Assembly (NCBI GenBank): GCA_910592205.1
Contig: CAJVPJ010001058.1
Span: 1 to 12,748 of the forward strand
Length of the DNA stretch: 12,748 nt
Reading direction: 5' to 3'
Source of the DNA: Paraglomus occultum
Taxonomy: Eukaryota; Glomeromycota; Glomeromycetes; Paraglomerales; Paraglomeraceae
The notes under the pieces are model-generated. The model saw only the letters and a list, made by a program, of their open reading frames with translations. It searched no databases and had not been told where the DNA came from. This document shows, piece by piece, positions 1 through 9,389 of the stretch (position 1 is its first letter; every line of letters starts with the position of its first letter). The position numbers and the translations under genes were made by a program.

Positions 1-3000
1 ATGGTATATAAGATATTGGATGAACGCATAATAAAAGAGATTGTGTTACTGTTCCGAGGAGAGTCCTTTTACTTTTCGTATGACTATGGTGAGTATATGA
101 ATATATAGATGAACAATACGCAATTAGTTTCTGTTACTCTGACATCTTTTGATTTGTGGCACGGCCAACAATGATATAATTAACAGATAGTCTATCGTTA
201 TAGATCTCACAACATCCTTACAACAGAAGGAAGACAAATTGGCAGCATGCGAGAATGTTCCACTTTGGAAACAAGTAAGATACCAGGATCAGCTAAGCGT
301 TCTCTTTGGATTTCGTCATGCATTGTATGCGAACCATCCTTTATGGTATAATAGGTGACAAAGCATTTCTGGTGGAACGAATCGATGTTGCAGTGTCTGA
401 TTGACATGGAGGTAAATATCAGTCATGGCTTTGGTTCGCAGACGTTTTCCCGCGTTAGTTGATCGATGTTGTCTTGTTTGTTCGACTTTAGCTTCACTCA
501 TGGATTTTACCAATAATGCAAGGCTATGTACAAATTGAATTGTGTGAAATAGAAAATCTGCCCTTTTATCTGATTTTGATTTCTCGGCGAAGCAGAGAAC
601 GTGCAGGTATGTAATAGTTTCTTCGCTTGTAATAATTAGAATTGTGACGTACTAAGGTTTTCCTTATAGGATTAAGGTATCAAAGACGCGGAGTAAACGA
701 ACAGGGACACGTGGCCAACTTTGTCGAAACAGAGCAAATTCTCTTGACAACAGTAAATATTATTTTTTCAATGTCTTTATGAAAGCAACATCATTCACAT
801 ATTAAACCTGCTTTACTGCTTAATATCTTCGTCTCTAGATAGATGACGTACCAAATGTTGTTTCATTCTTACAAGTGAGGGGTTCAAGTGAGTAAACGAT
901 GACATCCTCATTACTTGCACCTATTAGCAGTCTTGAGTAGACTAACGTTCATGCTTTGGTAGTGCCGTTATTTTGGTCACAGTCTCCATATGGCTTAAAG
1001 CCTAAACCGGTATTGGAGCGTAAACCAAAGGACAATGAATTAGCAATCGCTACACACTTTAGTCAATTGATTGAACAATACGGAACTATCGTTTGTATTA
1101 GCCTGACCGAGTCAACTGGTCGTGAACAGATAATCGGTAGTGCCTATCAAGAGGCTGTTGCAAATTTAAACAATGATAATATTGAGTAAGTATGTTTATA
1201 TGCATTATGAGACGTCAACCCAAAGCAATTTTCGATTGATAAATGGAACTTTACTTTATCAGATTCGTGGAATTTGATTTCCATAGAGAATGTAGGGGGA
1301 TGAAGTATGAAAACATTTCAAACCTAATTGGAGAATTGGAGAATAAGTTTTCGGCGATGGGGTAAGTAATTATAGTACAAACTAATGAAAGAATGGAACG
1401 TGTGGTCTTACTTTGGTTTGCCGTTATTTAGATATTTCTGGAAAGCTGAAGGGTCTCCAGTACACTGTCGTCAGACTGGAATATTTCGCACCGTAAGAAT
1501 GCAGAGCTGTTATAGTGGCTCTTGTTTTGTACATATGAATAATGAAATTTTTTCCAATATGTTTAGAATTGTATGGATTGCTTAGACAGAACAAACGTAG
1601 TACAGGTCAGTTTGATAGCATTTTGTTGATACTGTCAGGTTTTCAACGTCTCACACACTCTTAATCTTAAACAGAGTGCACTCGCACGTCACGTTCTTAT
1701 TCTTCAACTACTTCGGTTTGGAATACCAGAAATACTAGACAATGGAGTGTCGCACTATGACGCGTTTGAAAATATTTTCAATGATGGTAATGACTTATAG
1801 CAGTAATAATTATAGCACTTGTTTATTTGTGATTGCTAAGAATTTTGGTCTTTACTAGTATGGGCAAATAACGGGGATTCAATCAGTCGAGAGTATGCAG
1901 GAACTAGCGCTTTAAAAAGCGATTTCACAAGGTAAAGTGATTGTATACATATAGTTCATAAAGACTGTGTTATTAATAGATAAATAATTTTTTTTATATT
2001 AGGACGGGTAAGCAGTGCTCTTGACGATTTTATTGTGACTTTCAAAACAACGGATTTCCTCACATTTACGGATATATTATACTTTCGCTAAAGGTAAACG
2101 CAATATTCAGGGAATGGTCAACGATGCGTCAAACTCGCTAGCCCGGATGTATCAGAATACGTTTAGAGACTTTTTCCGTCAGGTGATTGCCACGTAAAGA
2201 GAACGGGATTTAGCTTTATTTTAATTGTTCGATTTTTAATCAGAAATATTTGATAAATTTTAGGCAACTATTGACTACCTTCTTGGGCATCGATCTGTAG
2301 AAGTATTTGAAGAGTTACAGAGACGTTTTGAAACGTCTGAACCAGGCGAAGAGGATCGCTGGGCTAAGATTAGAGCAACAGCAAGTAAGTTGTCTTAAAA
2401 ATAGGTTTTATTCGTGCAAGGCTGTATACTCGACAAGTGCTTTTGTTAATATTAATTAATTTCATTCCCGCAGTTGAAATAAGTAGTTCCATAGTAATTT
2501 ATGACAATGAGGTTAAATCAAATGGATGGACTTTTCTATCGCCGTCCGAGCCAAACGCCAAGTATGAATATAATGTATAACGTTTGACCCTTTTCCACGT
2601 ATTAGAAATGCTCAATTCTTGATTGTAAACGTTTGCAGGCGGAGTAAATCATATGAAGAGAAGGTTTTATTGCTAACAGATAAAGCACTGTATATCTGTA
2701 CTTATCACTATGGCCTTGAGAAGATTGTCCAATTTGTCAGAATTGGGTTAGGAGAGATTCAAGGCATAGTCAAAGGTTTGTTCGTTTACAATTTAGGTAG
2801 AGCGGTGTGTTGTTGATTTCTAACGTCACTCACATTTATTAGGGGAATACATTTTGACAACTTTATATACATCATGCACAACCGTCGACGATAATTATGG
2901 ACTCGTGATTTATTATTGTGCGGCTGGTGAATCCACACGCCTTAATTCTGGAAGCATAAGAAATAATGCCGACCCTCACACGGCAGACGATGAGGAGACA

Positions 3001-3351
3001 AAGTTTATAGCGTTTAAAGCATTTCGTAGTAATATCGTTGGGGAAGCTACCAAGTTCGATAGTGGAGCTGGTGGCGATCATATAACAGGCACACAGACCG
3101 CAAAGCAGGTTGTCAACGAAGTCGTGAGCGAGATTGTAACCGCCTGTCAAGCGATTGGAAACCATAGAGAATCCTTTGTGGTTGAGCAGCCAATCATAAG
3201 GTAAAAGCAATTTATTTCACGTAATCATTATCCAAGACGTTTTCGCTCATAAAGACGTTTCTCCCCCGTCTGTAGTTTTGCTGAAGCTAATAAGAACACT
3301 GGCATAATGACGAAAGTCGGATTCCAGGTCAAGCGAGCATTGTGGCTGTAG
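1..3351 (+). CDS. SAC-domain phosphoinositide phosphatase (SAC2/INPP5F-like), 5' partial, 19 exons
   Basis: Predicted to remove phosphate from phosphoinositides on cytoplasmic membrane faces. Exons by reading: 1-88, 204-274, 355-411, 492-606, 670-752, 839-887, 963-1185, 1263-1361, 1432-1492, 1567-1605, 1675-1786, 1859-1931, 2003-2007, 2094-2182, 2264-2384, 2474-2561, 2639-2775, 2843-3200, 3276-3351. They sum to 1944 nt, one open frame of 647 residues plus TAG. Seen: SAC-type FYFSYDYDLT near the start, PLFWSQSPYGLKPKP, FDFHRECRGMKYEN, the catalytic CX5R as CMDCLDR at residues 284-290 followed by TN, WANNGDS at 334-340, and RTGKR at 357-361. An hSac2-like region follows (about 430-560), with no C-terminal membrane segment, unlike Sac1. 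The ATG at base 1 aligns inside the SAC domain, so the true start probably lies upstream of the window. All 18 introns are GT-AG, 63-115 bp. The active site is intact, so it is probably functional. Exon ends were set by eye from frame and family similarity. Confidence 0.93.
2003..2007 (+). other. 5-nt microexon in the SAC phosphatase gene
   Basis: Five bases (GACGG) lie between an acceptor (..atattag, ending 2002) and a donor (gtaagc, from 2008). The flanking introns are 1932-2002 (71 bp) and 2008-2093 (86 bp). Including them completes the Arg codon begun at 1930-1931, gives a Thr codon, and starts the Gly codon finished at 2094-2095, producing the conserved SAC stretch RTGKR. Skipping them joins 1931 to 2094 and creates an immediate TAA. 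Extending the exon through 2008 onward reaches TGA within a few codons. This is inferred from frame and family conservation; there is no transcript evidence. Confidence 0.82.
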
Positions 3352-3496
3352 GTGGTTATTATTCTAGAATTCGTATTAATTAGCGGCCATTTTCTCAAAA
3401 ACATTATGAAAGCCGAGCGATTATCATTCGAATCGCACGGGGCAATGGTTTCATTTACGTTAAATATGTATGACCCGTAATTTAAATGCTTGTTGT

Positions 3497-3502
3497 AATA
3501 AA
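3497..3502 (+). terminator. Poly(A) signal of the SAC phosphatase gene
   Basis: A canonical AATAAA lies about 145 bp past the TAG of the phosphatase gene, in a T/A-rich 3' region. It is a plausible cleavage/polyadenylation signal for the plus-strand transcript. It sits 41 bp from the matching minus-strand signal of the lipase gene. Confidence 0.55.
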
Positions 3503-3542
3503 AGCAAAATACTTGCATAAACATTCAATATTGTAATCGATA

Positions 3543-3548
3543 TTTATT
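3543..3548 (-). terminator. Poly(A) signal of the lipase gene
   Basis: TTTATT on the plus strand reads AATAAA on the minus strand, about 147 bp downstream of the lipase stop codon. The intervening sequence (3549-3695) is AT-rich and has no other convincing signal. The predicted cleavage site would fall close to the poly(A) signal of the convergent phosphatase gene. Confidence 0.5.
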
Positions 3549-3695
3549 AGAACAATGTAAATAATTTCCTCTATATTATTCTACTTGATTATCTCTTAAA
3601 TTTAACAAAGTAGTTAGTGGTCGCATTTCTTTGCGCTCGAAATTTATCGATCAGCTGAAATCTGACTTTTTTCTGATAAGGTGTTTTCAGGATGC

Positions 3696-6463
3696 TTAAT
3701 TAAACTCTTCCGGCAGACTCAGACCTTTAACTAAACTTTTCTGCCTTCTCTTCATAACATCTGTCTCGCTTACTATATGGCGCTGCTCCCATTTGACATG
3801 TTCACGTTCATTAGTAGGTGTAAGGATAGCCTCAGATGCACTCGTGTGCAGATGAGTCTCAGCATCATTATTATTGTTATGCGGTATAGTTATGTCTGGC
3901 AGCGAATGAGATATATGAAGAGACTGAGGACGGGAAGACTTGTCTATTTCATCGTGATTATAGCTTTTTTGAGCCGTTGCCTCACGTTCAGTTGCAGCAT
4001 TCCTTTTCCTTAAAACACCATGAGCATCTGTATTCCCGACTTTGGTGTTCCTTATAAACGGCTTGTCCTCATAACATTCCATGAACCATCTTGCAATAGC
4101 TCTTACTGCACCATGGCTATCCGGCAATAATGTCATCATCAACAAAAATGCGTGTCCTTGTCCCTTGATTAGGCGTACTTCAACATCCTCGGTTTCGCTT
4201 GAATTTGCGTCTGCAGCGCTCATACGGAATCCTTCGCCTCCCTTACCGCCATGTGCTGATTGTCGCATTCTACGTTTAGCTTCACGAATACGCCCCGCAA
4301 ATACGCAAGTATCATCTACTAGCGGATCTTTTTCCCCACACATGAAGTAAGTGCGAGGGAACTGAGAAAGTATTTTATCAGGCGCTACAATCGGCGAGAG
4401 ATAATAATCGGCGCGGAAGTCAGGATAGTTATTGGGACCAAGGTAGAGAATAGCCATTGCACGCATCTTTCGGAAAATAAGAAAGTTAGAATAGGAAGCA
4501 AAAATATTTGTAGAAGTAAACTATTTCTTGCCAAGACGCTGATGGTATAAAAACACTTACCAGATCTGGCGTAAGCACACGATCATGAATAAAACTCATG
4601 CGACTCGTCATTGCTAATCGGGTTTCAATAGCTGTCCGTGGGTGCGTTTTTTCGCTATTTTGCGGGCTTGGTGGATTCACATCCACAACTTGAATACGCT
4701 GTTCGATCGTCTTTTCGCTTTCGTCATCTTCAATGGACCTAGAGAAACTTTTTCTCCACCTTCGCTTCTTAACATCCGGTACAACAGCCAAAGGACTCTG
4801 GTAGCGTAGATGATTTTTTGATTCCATGATGCTTGGGATCGAGCCGGTTGATTCTGCACGTAGAACTGCTACATGTGCAGGAGGCATCCAACACGTAATG
4901 TTAAAGTCTAAGCATGGATAGACAAGGACCAAGGCGCATGGATGGGGGAGAGGGGTTGGAGATTCAATTATTTTGCACATTACTGCAGCTACAAAGTTCC
5001 CTCCGCTACAAAACAAAGAGCACAGTGAGAAAGTTAAATAGGTGTTAACTCGTAGTTTTTGTTTAAATATAATTGATAAAAATTTTTGTGTATGATATAA
5101 TCACTTACGCAGAATCACCAAACAAAGAAATTTTAATTCTCTCTTTTGACCGGCCGTCTTCGTATTTCCATCCACTCAATCCAATATTCTCTCCATTACT
5201 CTCGACAATACTCTTGTATACGTCAAAACACTCATCCAAGCCATATGGATACGGATATTCAGGTGCTTTTGCATAGTTAACGCATACAATCGGTATTCCA
5301 GTTTTTTTAGTTAAATGTGATAGATACTCTTCATGACAAGGCGGAGGCATTGTAACAAATCCTCCACCTGGGAAGTGGAGAATTATTCTATCGGTGTTCT
5401 TGTACGATTCAACCGTACCAGCATAATATATCCATACTTTTATAGGCGCTTGTCCGTAAGCGCTGTTCTGTGGACGTGAGATGGCAATCTCTTTGGCGAT
5501 TGTAAGACTGGGACTGCCAAGTTTGATAACTGCTCTAAAGTAGGGATTGAGCATCTTCTCCCAAGATACGCGCATATGTTTTACAGTTATCGTGGCTCTA
5601 ATACGGCGACACTGTTAATAGCAGAAGAAAAATTCTGATAAATACTTATCATCGTTTTACATATTGGTCAATCCGCCAAACTAACCTTCTCGTCTGCTCG
5701 ATCTGCAAATATTAGATAGTAGATGGAGAATATGATTGACATGAAATCCCTGAGAAATTTAGGTTTAATACGCATGGCAGTCCAGAAACCAGCATCGATT
5801 GCCGTCAGAACCCACGTGGCTCTGTAGTAATTACGGCTGTACTAATCATAAATACTAGTCATTAGATGACTTTTCATCAAAAAACCAAAGCATATTTAAC
5901 ATCGAGTTTACGTCGCATATACATACAAGTCTTGCCAACGGTTCTGGTGCTAACACAACAATTGACAAAAAAATAAATTAACGTTAGAAATGTTATTCAT
6001 ATAGAGAGTTGCTGATGTTTTGTTGTTAATAGAGAAACAACGGTACTTACATCCAAGACCGACCAATCGATCAGCATTCTTTAGAATGTACATACACGCC
6101 AAAGTGCCAGCCACCAGTTGGAAAGGCGAATACTTTGCTTACATATTGTTCAAGAAATGTTCGTTAGCCAAACATAAATCACACAATTATTACATAGTAT
6201 AAAACGCTGTTGTGTTTGCCTGAGATACTCACACAGTTTCTCATTTAATCTACGTAAGAGTTTTGGTCCGCGTCTATCGCATTTGTACAAGTAGAAGTAC
6301 CTAAAGTTGAAAAATAAAGTATGTTGATCTTGTCAAACTGTAAAAGTTCAGCGAATAGCAAGCATGGAATTGTAGTATTATTTCCATACCATGATAAGGA
6401 CACTAATAATACTTGAGCCCGTTTCCATGAAGGCGAGGGTTTTCCCAAGATATGATCAATCAT
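3696..6463 (-). CDS. Hormone-sensitive-lipase-like alpha/beta hydrolase, 8 exons, complete
   Basis: Predicted esterase/lipase acting on acylglycerols or steryl esters; substrate unknown. Minus-strand exons: 6463-6390, 6300-6233, 6137-6051, 5949-5927 (only 23 nt), 5841-5686, 5611-5109, 5005-4561, 4466-3696, summing to 2127 nt and 708 residues. All introns are GT-AG, 74-103 bp, and every phase fits. The start is the first Met after an in-frame TAA eight codons upstream, and a C-rich leader precedes it. The N-terminal 136 residues hold hydrophobic stretches (about 16-30, 53-66, 113-130), suggesting membrane or lipid-droplet attachment. Seen: oxyanion motif HFPGGGF at 215-221, nucleophile elbow GDSAGG with Ser303 (split by an intron), EKDPLVDD with candidate Asp499, and GQGHAF with candidate His557. 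A basic Ser-rich insertion (about 345-440) and a polar His/Asn-rich tail (about 585-708) are extra to the fold and could be regulatory. The gene converges on the SAC phosphatase. Confidence 0.92.
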
Positions 6464-7466
6464 GTTGGGGGAGGAGCAGGATTATCAACCATCTATATTG
6501 ATATCCCCAAATTAGTCCGCATTTAGTTGTCGCATGTATCACCGATTGGGTAATAATCTTATCAAAATCCTAAATACTAAAGATCAGATTAAATCGGTCA
6601 AGTCAGATTTCATGTATCCACGTGAATAAAGTCCACGTTGATATGGGAGAAAAACACAGAGGTATCTGTTTGGTTAGCCTTTTGAATGTCGTCATAATTA
6701 AACAACAATATGTGTAATAATTACAGTTTACAGAGCTTTACTCTTGCCAATCCAAAGCAATTATAATGCGTACGTGTTTATTATTTTTATTTCTCATACA
6801 GTTAAAAACATTATTTTCGTTCATGGTTTCCTTGAGATATAAAATTTTCGTATCATAAAGACAGCAAGGGACTTCATTGATAGCTGAAAAGAAAGTGATT
6901 CTAAATTAGATGCTGTAATGTCTGTAAGGAAACGTTGTTCGCCGATGGGTATCTTGACGTCAATGTATCCGTATTGATGTGCCTTGCGACATTGGATTCT
7001 CATCACTTTGAAATATCTGGCCGAGTCCTACTTCGGTAGAGACACTTATGAAATATCTGCGCTGACGTGTCTTCGTGTCCTGACCAGTGTTGGATGTGGA
7101 TATGCACACTCACATACAGCAAGCAAAAAAAATCGATCGAATAAACAGAAGGGAATGATGACATGTATCACGACACAAAAAGCTAAAGCCTGTGGGGACC
7201 GTAATAAGAAAACGAAAACTTTGCACCAAATTTGGAAATTCTAAACAGAGATCGAGACATGTGAACTTTCGCACGGGTAAATAGCTGAAATGGGTGAAAG
7301 CAATGGCTTATCGTTGTCGTTATGGGTCATTGATTATTTCTCTTTCCCACATCATTTACTCGTAACACATTTCTTCTTATTGGTACAATACATATAATGG
7401 GATACATAATGTATCACCACGAACCAGAACTTGCAACTAAACACTCTCATTGTCCATAATTCGAAC
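6464..7466. other. Divergent intergenic region between lipase and secreted-peptide genes
   Basis: About 1 kb separates the two divergent start codons, so both promoters should lie here. I see no convincing gene. Two overlapping opposite-strand ORFs are present (6821-7006 minus, 61 codons; 6984-7244 plus, 86 codons). Neither shows a recognisable motif or a clean splice-extended frame. A C-rich stretch lies just upstream of the lipase ATG (about 6464-6480). A TATA-like catataatgg lies about 75 bp before the secreted-peptide ATG. Both regulatory readings are weak. Confidence 0.4.
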
Positions 7467-7887
7467 ATGTCCAAGTTATGTGTATTTCTCTTGCTCGTCA
7501 CATTATTCCTCGCTTTGTTCACTCCTGCTAGAGCTAGAGTAAACACCTTGAAAACGGCTTTGGATGAGGTTAGTTAGCGTCTCTTTCGTTATGTTTGATC
7601 ATAAGAGCATATTACCATGTCCGAACTTATTAATTATAATTATACAAAAAAAGTCGTCCTCCGATGATTGCCTCAAATGTCCTTTTATTCGAATCGATTG
7701 CCAGTAAGTATGCAGTGAGTTACCGGAGTAAAGTTAGTCAAGGCAGCCACTTAACAGTTGATTTAGTTGCAGTGAAAATGAAATCCGTTGGCAAATCGAA
7801 CAAAGCTGTCATCAATGCGGTCGTTGTGGGTGCGTACCAAAGGAATTTTATTTTCATGAAAACATTGGCACGGCCCAGCAACAGTGA
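7467..7887 (+). CDS. Small secreted cysteine-rich peptide, three exons, 90 residues
   Basis: Exons 7467-7568, 7654-7703 and 7767-7887 join into one 273-nt frame ending in TGA. Introns are 85 bp (gttagt...aaag) and 63 bp (gtaagt...tttag). Residues 1-23 form a clear signal peptide: MSK, then a Leu/Val/Phe-rich core, ending near PARA. The mature part (about 67 residues) has eight cysteines spaced C-x2-C-x6-C-x-C-x12-C-x2-C-x2-C-x-C. This resembles the Opy2-type extracellular Cys domain of fungi, but where that family usually has a Cys in the 12-residue loop there is Arg (CGT), and one extra Cys follows the last CxxC. That comparison is from memory. No membrane anchor follows, so the product is probably secreted and disulfide-bonded. 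It could be an effector-like or wall-associated peptide; function unknown. The long ORF in another frame across the second intron (7664-7903) is treated as a shadow. Confidence 0.62.
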
Positions 7888-8641
7888 AGAAGAATCTTAT
7901 TGATCCACTATATGATAGAACATGGTAAATATATGAGTTTCTAAAGAATGATAATTGTCTTTGATTTAATATTCGCTTTGGTACCGATAAATGAGTCCAA
8001 ACAAACAGTTTAATATGAAATGTTGACAATCATTAATTGTTACGTATTATTATTATCTTTCAGGAAGGCATGCTATATATATATGACGAATTGTTGGTTG
8101 TCAATACAGGATATTCTAACTTTTTCTCACTTATCATTATTTGGAAAAGTCTCTTTAATATGACTCTCACAATCAATCAGGAGAGCGTCCAACTCAATTA
8201 ATATTAATATGTAAATTCAACAAGTGGTAAACAAGCATGCAGTTGACATAATAATAGGGAGAACTATCCATATTCTCTCGGAAGGATATTCCCAATTGGG
8301 ATTTCTCAGTCGTCATTAGTATTATACAATATTTTAATAACCATTATAATGTGTCTTTTAATCATGTCTCTTATCGTTGTTAGTATGTATCTAGAAAGAT
8401 CATTACCAGGAGAAAAGAATCTTCATGCCTAAATAATTAAAATAAAGTAACATTTTTCCAACTTCAAGATCTACCGTTCGGATCTGTTTGTTCATTCGCT
8501 CTTCATCTTGCATCGTGCGTGTATAATGTACATCCGGGCCGATCGTTGAATATAAATATAATAAAGAACATAGTCTGTTGGCTTTGGCTTTGCGCAAAAT
8601 AAGAACAACGACTGGCTATTGAAAATACTATAAAAGCACAA
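7888..8641. other. Gene-free intergenic stretch
   Basis: AT-rich sequence with short simple TA runs (around 8072-8085). The only ORFs are a 64-codon minus-strand one (8403-8597) and the antisense of the secreted-peptide gene. Neither has recognisable motifs. A GATAAA (about 7985-7990) could be a weak poly(A) signal for the upstream secreted-peptide gene. Confidence 0.4.
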
Positions 8642-8812
8642 ATGGGAAGGTGTGTTCATCTTCGAGTGTTTACTGTTCTTATTGCAATTGTCGTTGTAAC
8701 AACAACTGTTGACGGTAAAGAGCGCGTATATGGTCTTTTGAAAGTCCCATTCTTCTCGTCAACTGCTTCAAAGTACGCAGGATGTATCCTCACGCCGAAT
8801 ATTTTTTTTTGA
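8642..8812 (+). CDS. Possible 56-residue signal-peptide-bearing ORF
   Basis: The ORF begins MGRC and then runs into a hydrophobic Val/Ile/Thr-rich core (about residues 8-22), like a signal peptide or single membrane segment. A short, unremarkable tail ends in Phe codons drawn from a T9 run followed by TGA. A GTAAAG at the end of the hydrophobic core could be a splice donor, which would make this only exon 1 of a longer secreted-peptide gene, but I found no persuasive second exon. A TATAAAAG at 8629-8636 is only 6 bp before the ATG, too close to serve it as a normal TATA box. It may be a decayed or chance ORF. Confidence 0.27.
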   Translation: MGRCVHLRVFTVLIAIVVVTTTVDGKERVYGLLKVPFFSSTASKYAGCILTPNIFF

Positions 8813-8874
8813 TCTTGTTCTTCCATTCTTCGCGTAAACAAGTTGAACTAATTCGTAATAATTTTTTTTTGATC
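8801..8874 (+). repeat. Pair of 14-bp direct repeats (T9-GATC) spaced 60 bp
   Basis: The same 14-mer, an A, nine Ts and GATC, occurs at 8801-8814 and again at 8861-8874, exactly 60 bp apart. The intervening sequence is not otherwise repeated. It may be a small duplication footprint or a chance of T-rich sequence. The first copy contains the stop codon of the small ORF that ends at 8812. Confidence 0.5.
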
Positions 8875-9015
8875 CAAGTGATATCCTCAGAGGTGTTCGC
8901 TCACTTTCAGTGATATGAACTACCTACTACTACCAAAATCAATTTTTTAATTGAAAGCTTGCTCTTGAAGAAACAAGAAAAAATAGGAAAAAGAGTAGAA
9001 AAAAATTGACAGCAT

Positions 9016-9189
9016 CTATTTAAGCTGCCTTTGGACAAGTAATATTTTTAAACTCATCTCTAACAAATGCGCAAACGTTTTGGGAAAGATATTCTTGTCT
9101 TTTATAATCCAAGGGAGGACAGGTTCATGGCACCCTTCAAGACGTCGGCATCCACATCCGCAGATTTCACATGTATATTTACCCTGCAT
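9016..9189 (-). CDS. Small Cys-rich ORF, possible zinc-binding fragment, 57 residues
   Basis: The minus-strand ORF opens MQGKYTCEICGCGC and carries C7, C10, C12, C14, C20 and H21, a dense C-x2-C-x-C-x-C-x5-C-H cluster that could bind a metal. The remainder is an amphipathic, Leu/Lys-rich segment ending in TAG. The ATG is immediately followed by CAG and then G, so this could instead be an internal exon starting after an AG acceptor, with upstream exons lost. The upstream DNA (9190-9280) is very AT-rich and offers none. I do not recognise the family. Too short for confidence, but the composition is not that of random AT-rich DNA. Confidence 0.33.
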   Translation of the reverse strand: MQGKYTCEICGCGCRRLEGCHEPVLPWIIKDKNIFPKTFAHLLEMSLKILLVQRQLK

Positions 9190-9281
9190 TTCGATAAATT
9201 TATATAACTGAATTAATTTAATTTAAACAAAAGATCCGGTTATATTAATTAATTAATAAAAAACACGGAATACATATTACT
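9190..9281. other. AT-rich boundary sequence
   Basis: About 90 bp dominated by TTAATT runs (for example 9208-9230 and 9244-9260). It separates more balanced sequence to the left from strongly A-rich sequence to the right. It may lie near the left edge of the element remnant, but I see no terminal inverted repeat or target-site duplication. Confidence 0.35.
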
Positions 9282-9389
9282 ATGGCTAGGATACTTAAAC
9301 GTCCAGGTTGTGATCGAGAAATAAAAACTGGTAAAACCCGAGATCTTAATACCTTCGTAAAGGTCAATGTTTACCGACTTTGCGTTTAA
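9282..9389 (+). CDS. 35-residue basic ORF at the start of the element remnant
   Basis: A short ORF beginning MARILKRPGC, rich in Lys/Arg/Thr. Its TAA overlaps the ATG of the following Pro-rich ORF (TAATG at 9387-9391), so the two may be pieces of one gene split by a frameshift. No family is recognised. Composition and strand agree with the downstream element pieces. Confidence 0.3.
   Translation: MARILKRPGCDREIKTGKTRDLNTFVKVNVYRLCV

Noticed and set aside
1-3. ATG at base 1 as the start of the phosphatase
   Set aside because: The first residues already align inside the SAC domain, so this is most likely an internal Met, with the gene cut by the window edge.
2872-3210. 112-codon minus-strand ORF
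   Set aside because: Antisense of phosphatase exon 18, with no recognisable features.
3777-4350. Plus-strand ORFs of 78 and 89 codons
   Set aside because: Antisense shadows of the last lipase exon, which holds the catalytic Asp and His candidates.
6821-7244. Overlapping opposite-strand ORFs in the divergent intergenic region
   Set aside because: No domain motif, no matching splice structure and no compositional support.
7664-7903. 79-codon plus-strand ORF with a plausible-looking protein
   Set aside because: It runs through the second intron of the secreted-peptide gene in a different frame. The spliced frame gives a signal peptide, eight paired cysteines and clean GT-AG introns, which is the better explanation.
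8629-8636. TATAAAAG as promoter of the 56-codon ORF
   Set aside because: Only 6 bp from the ATG, which would place transcription start inside the ORF.
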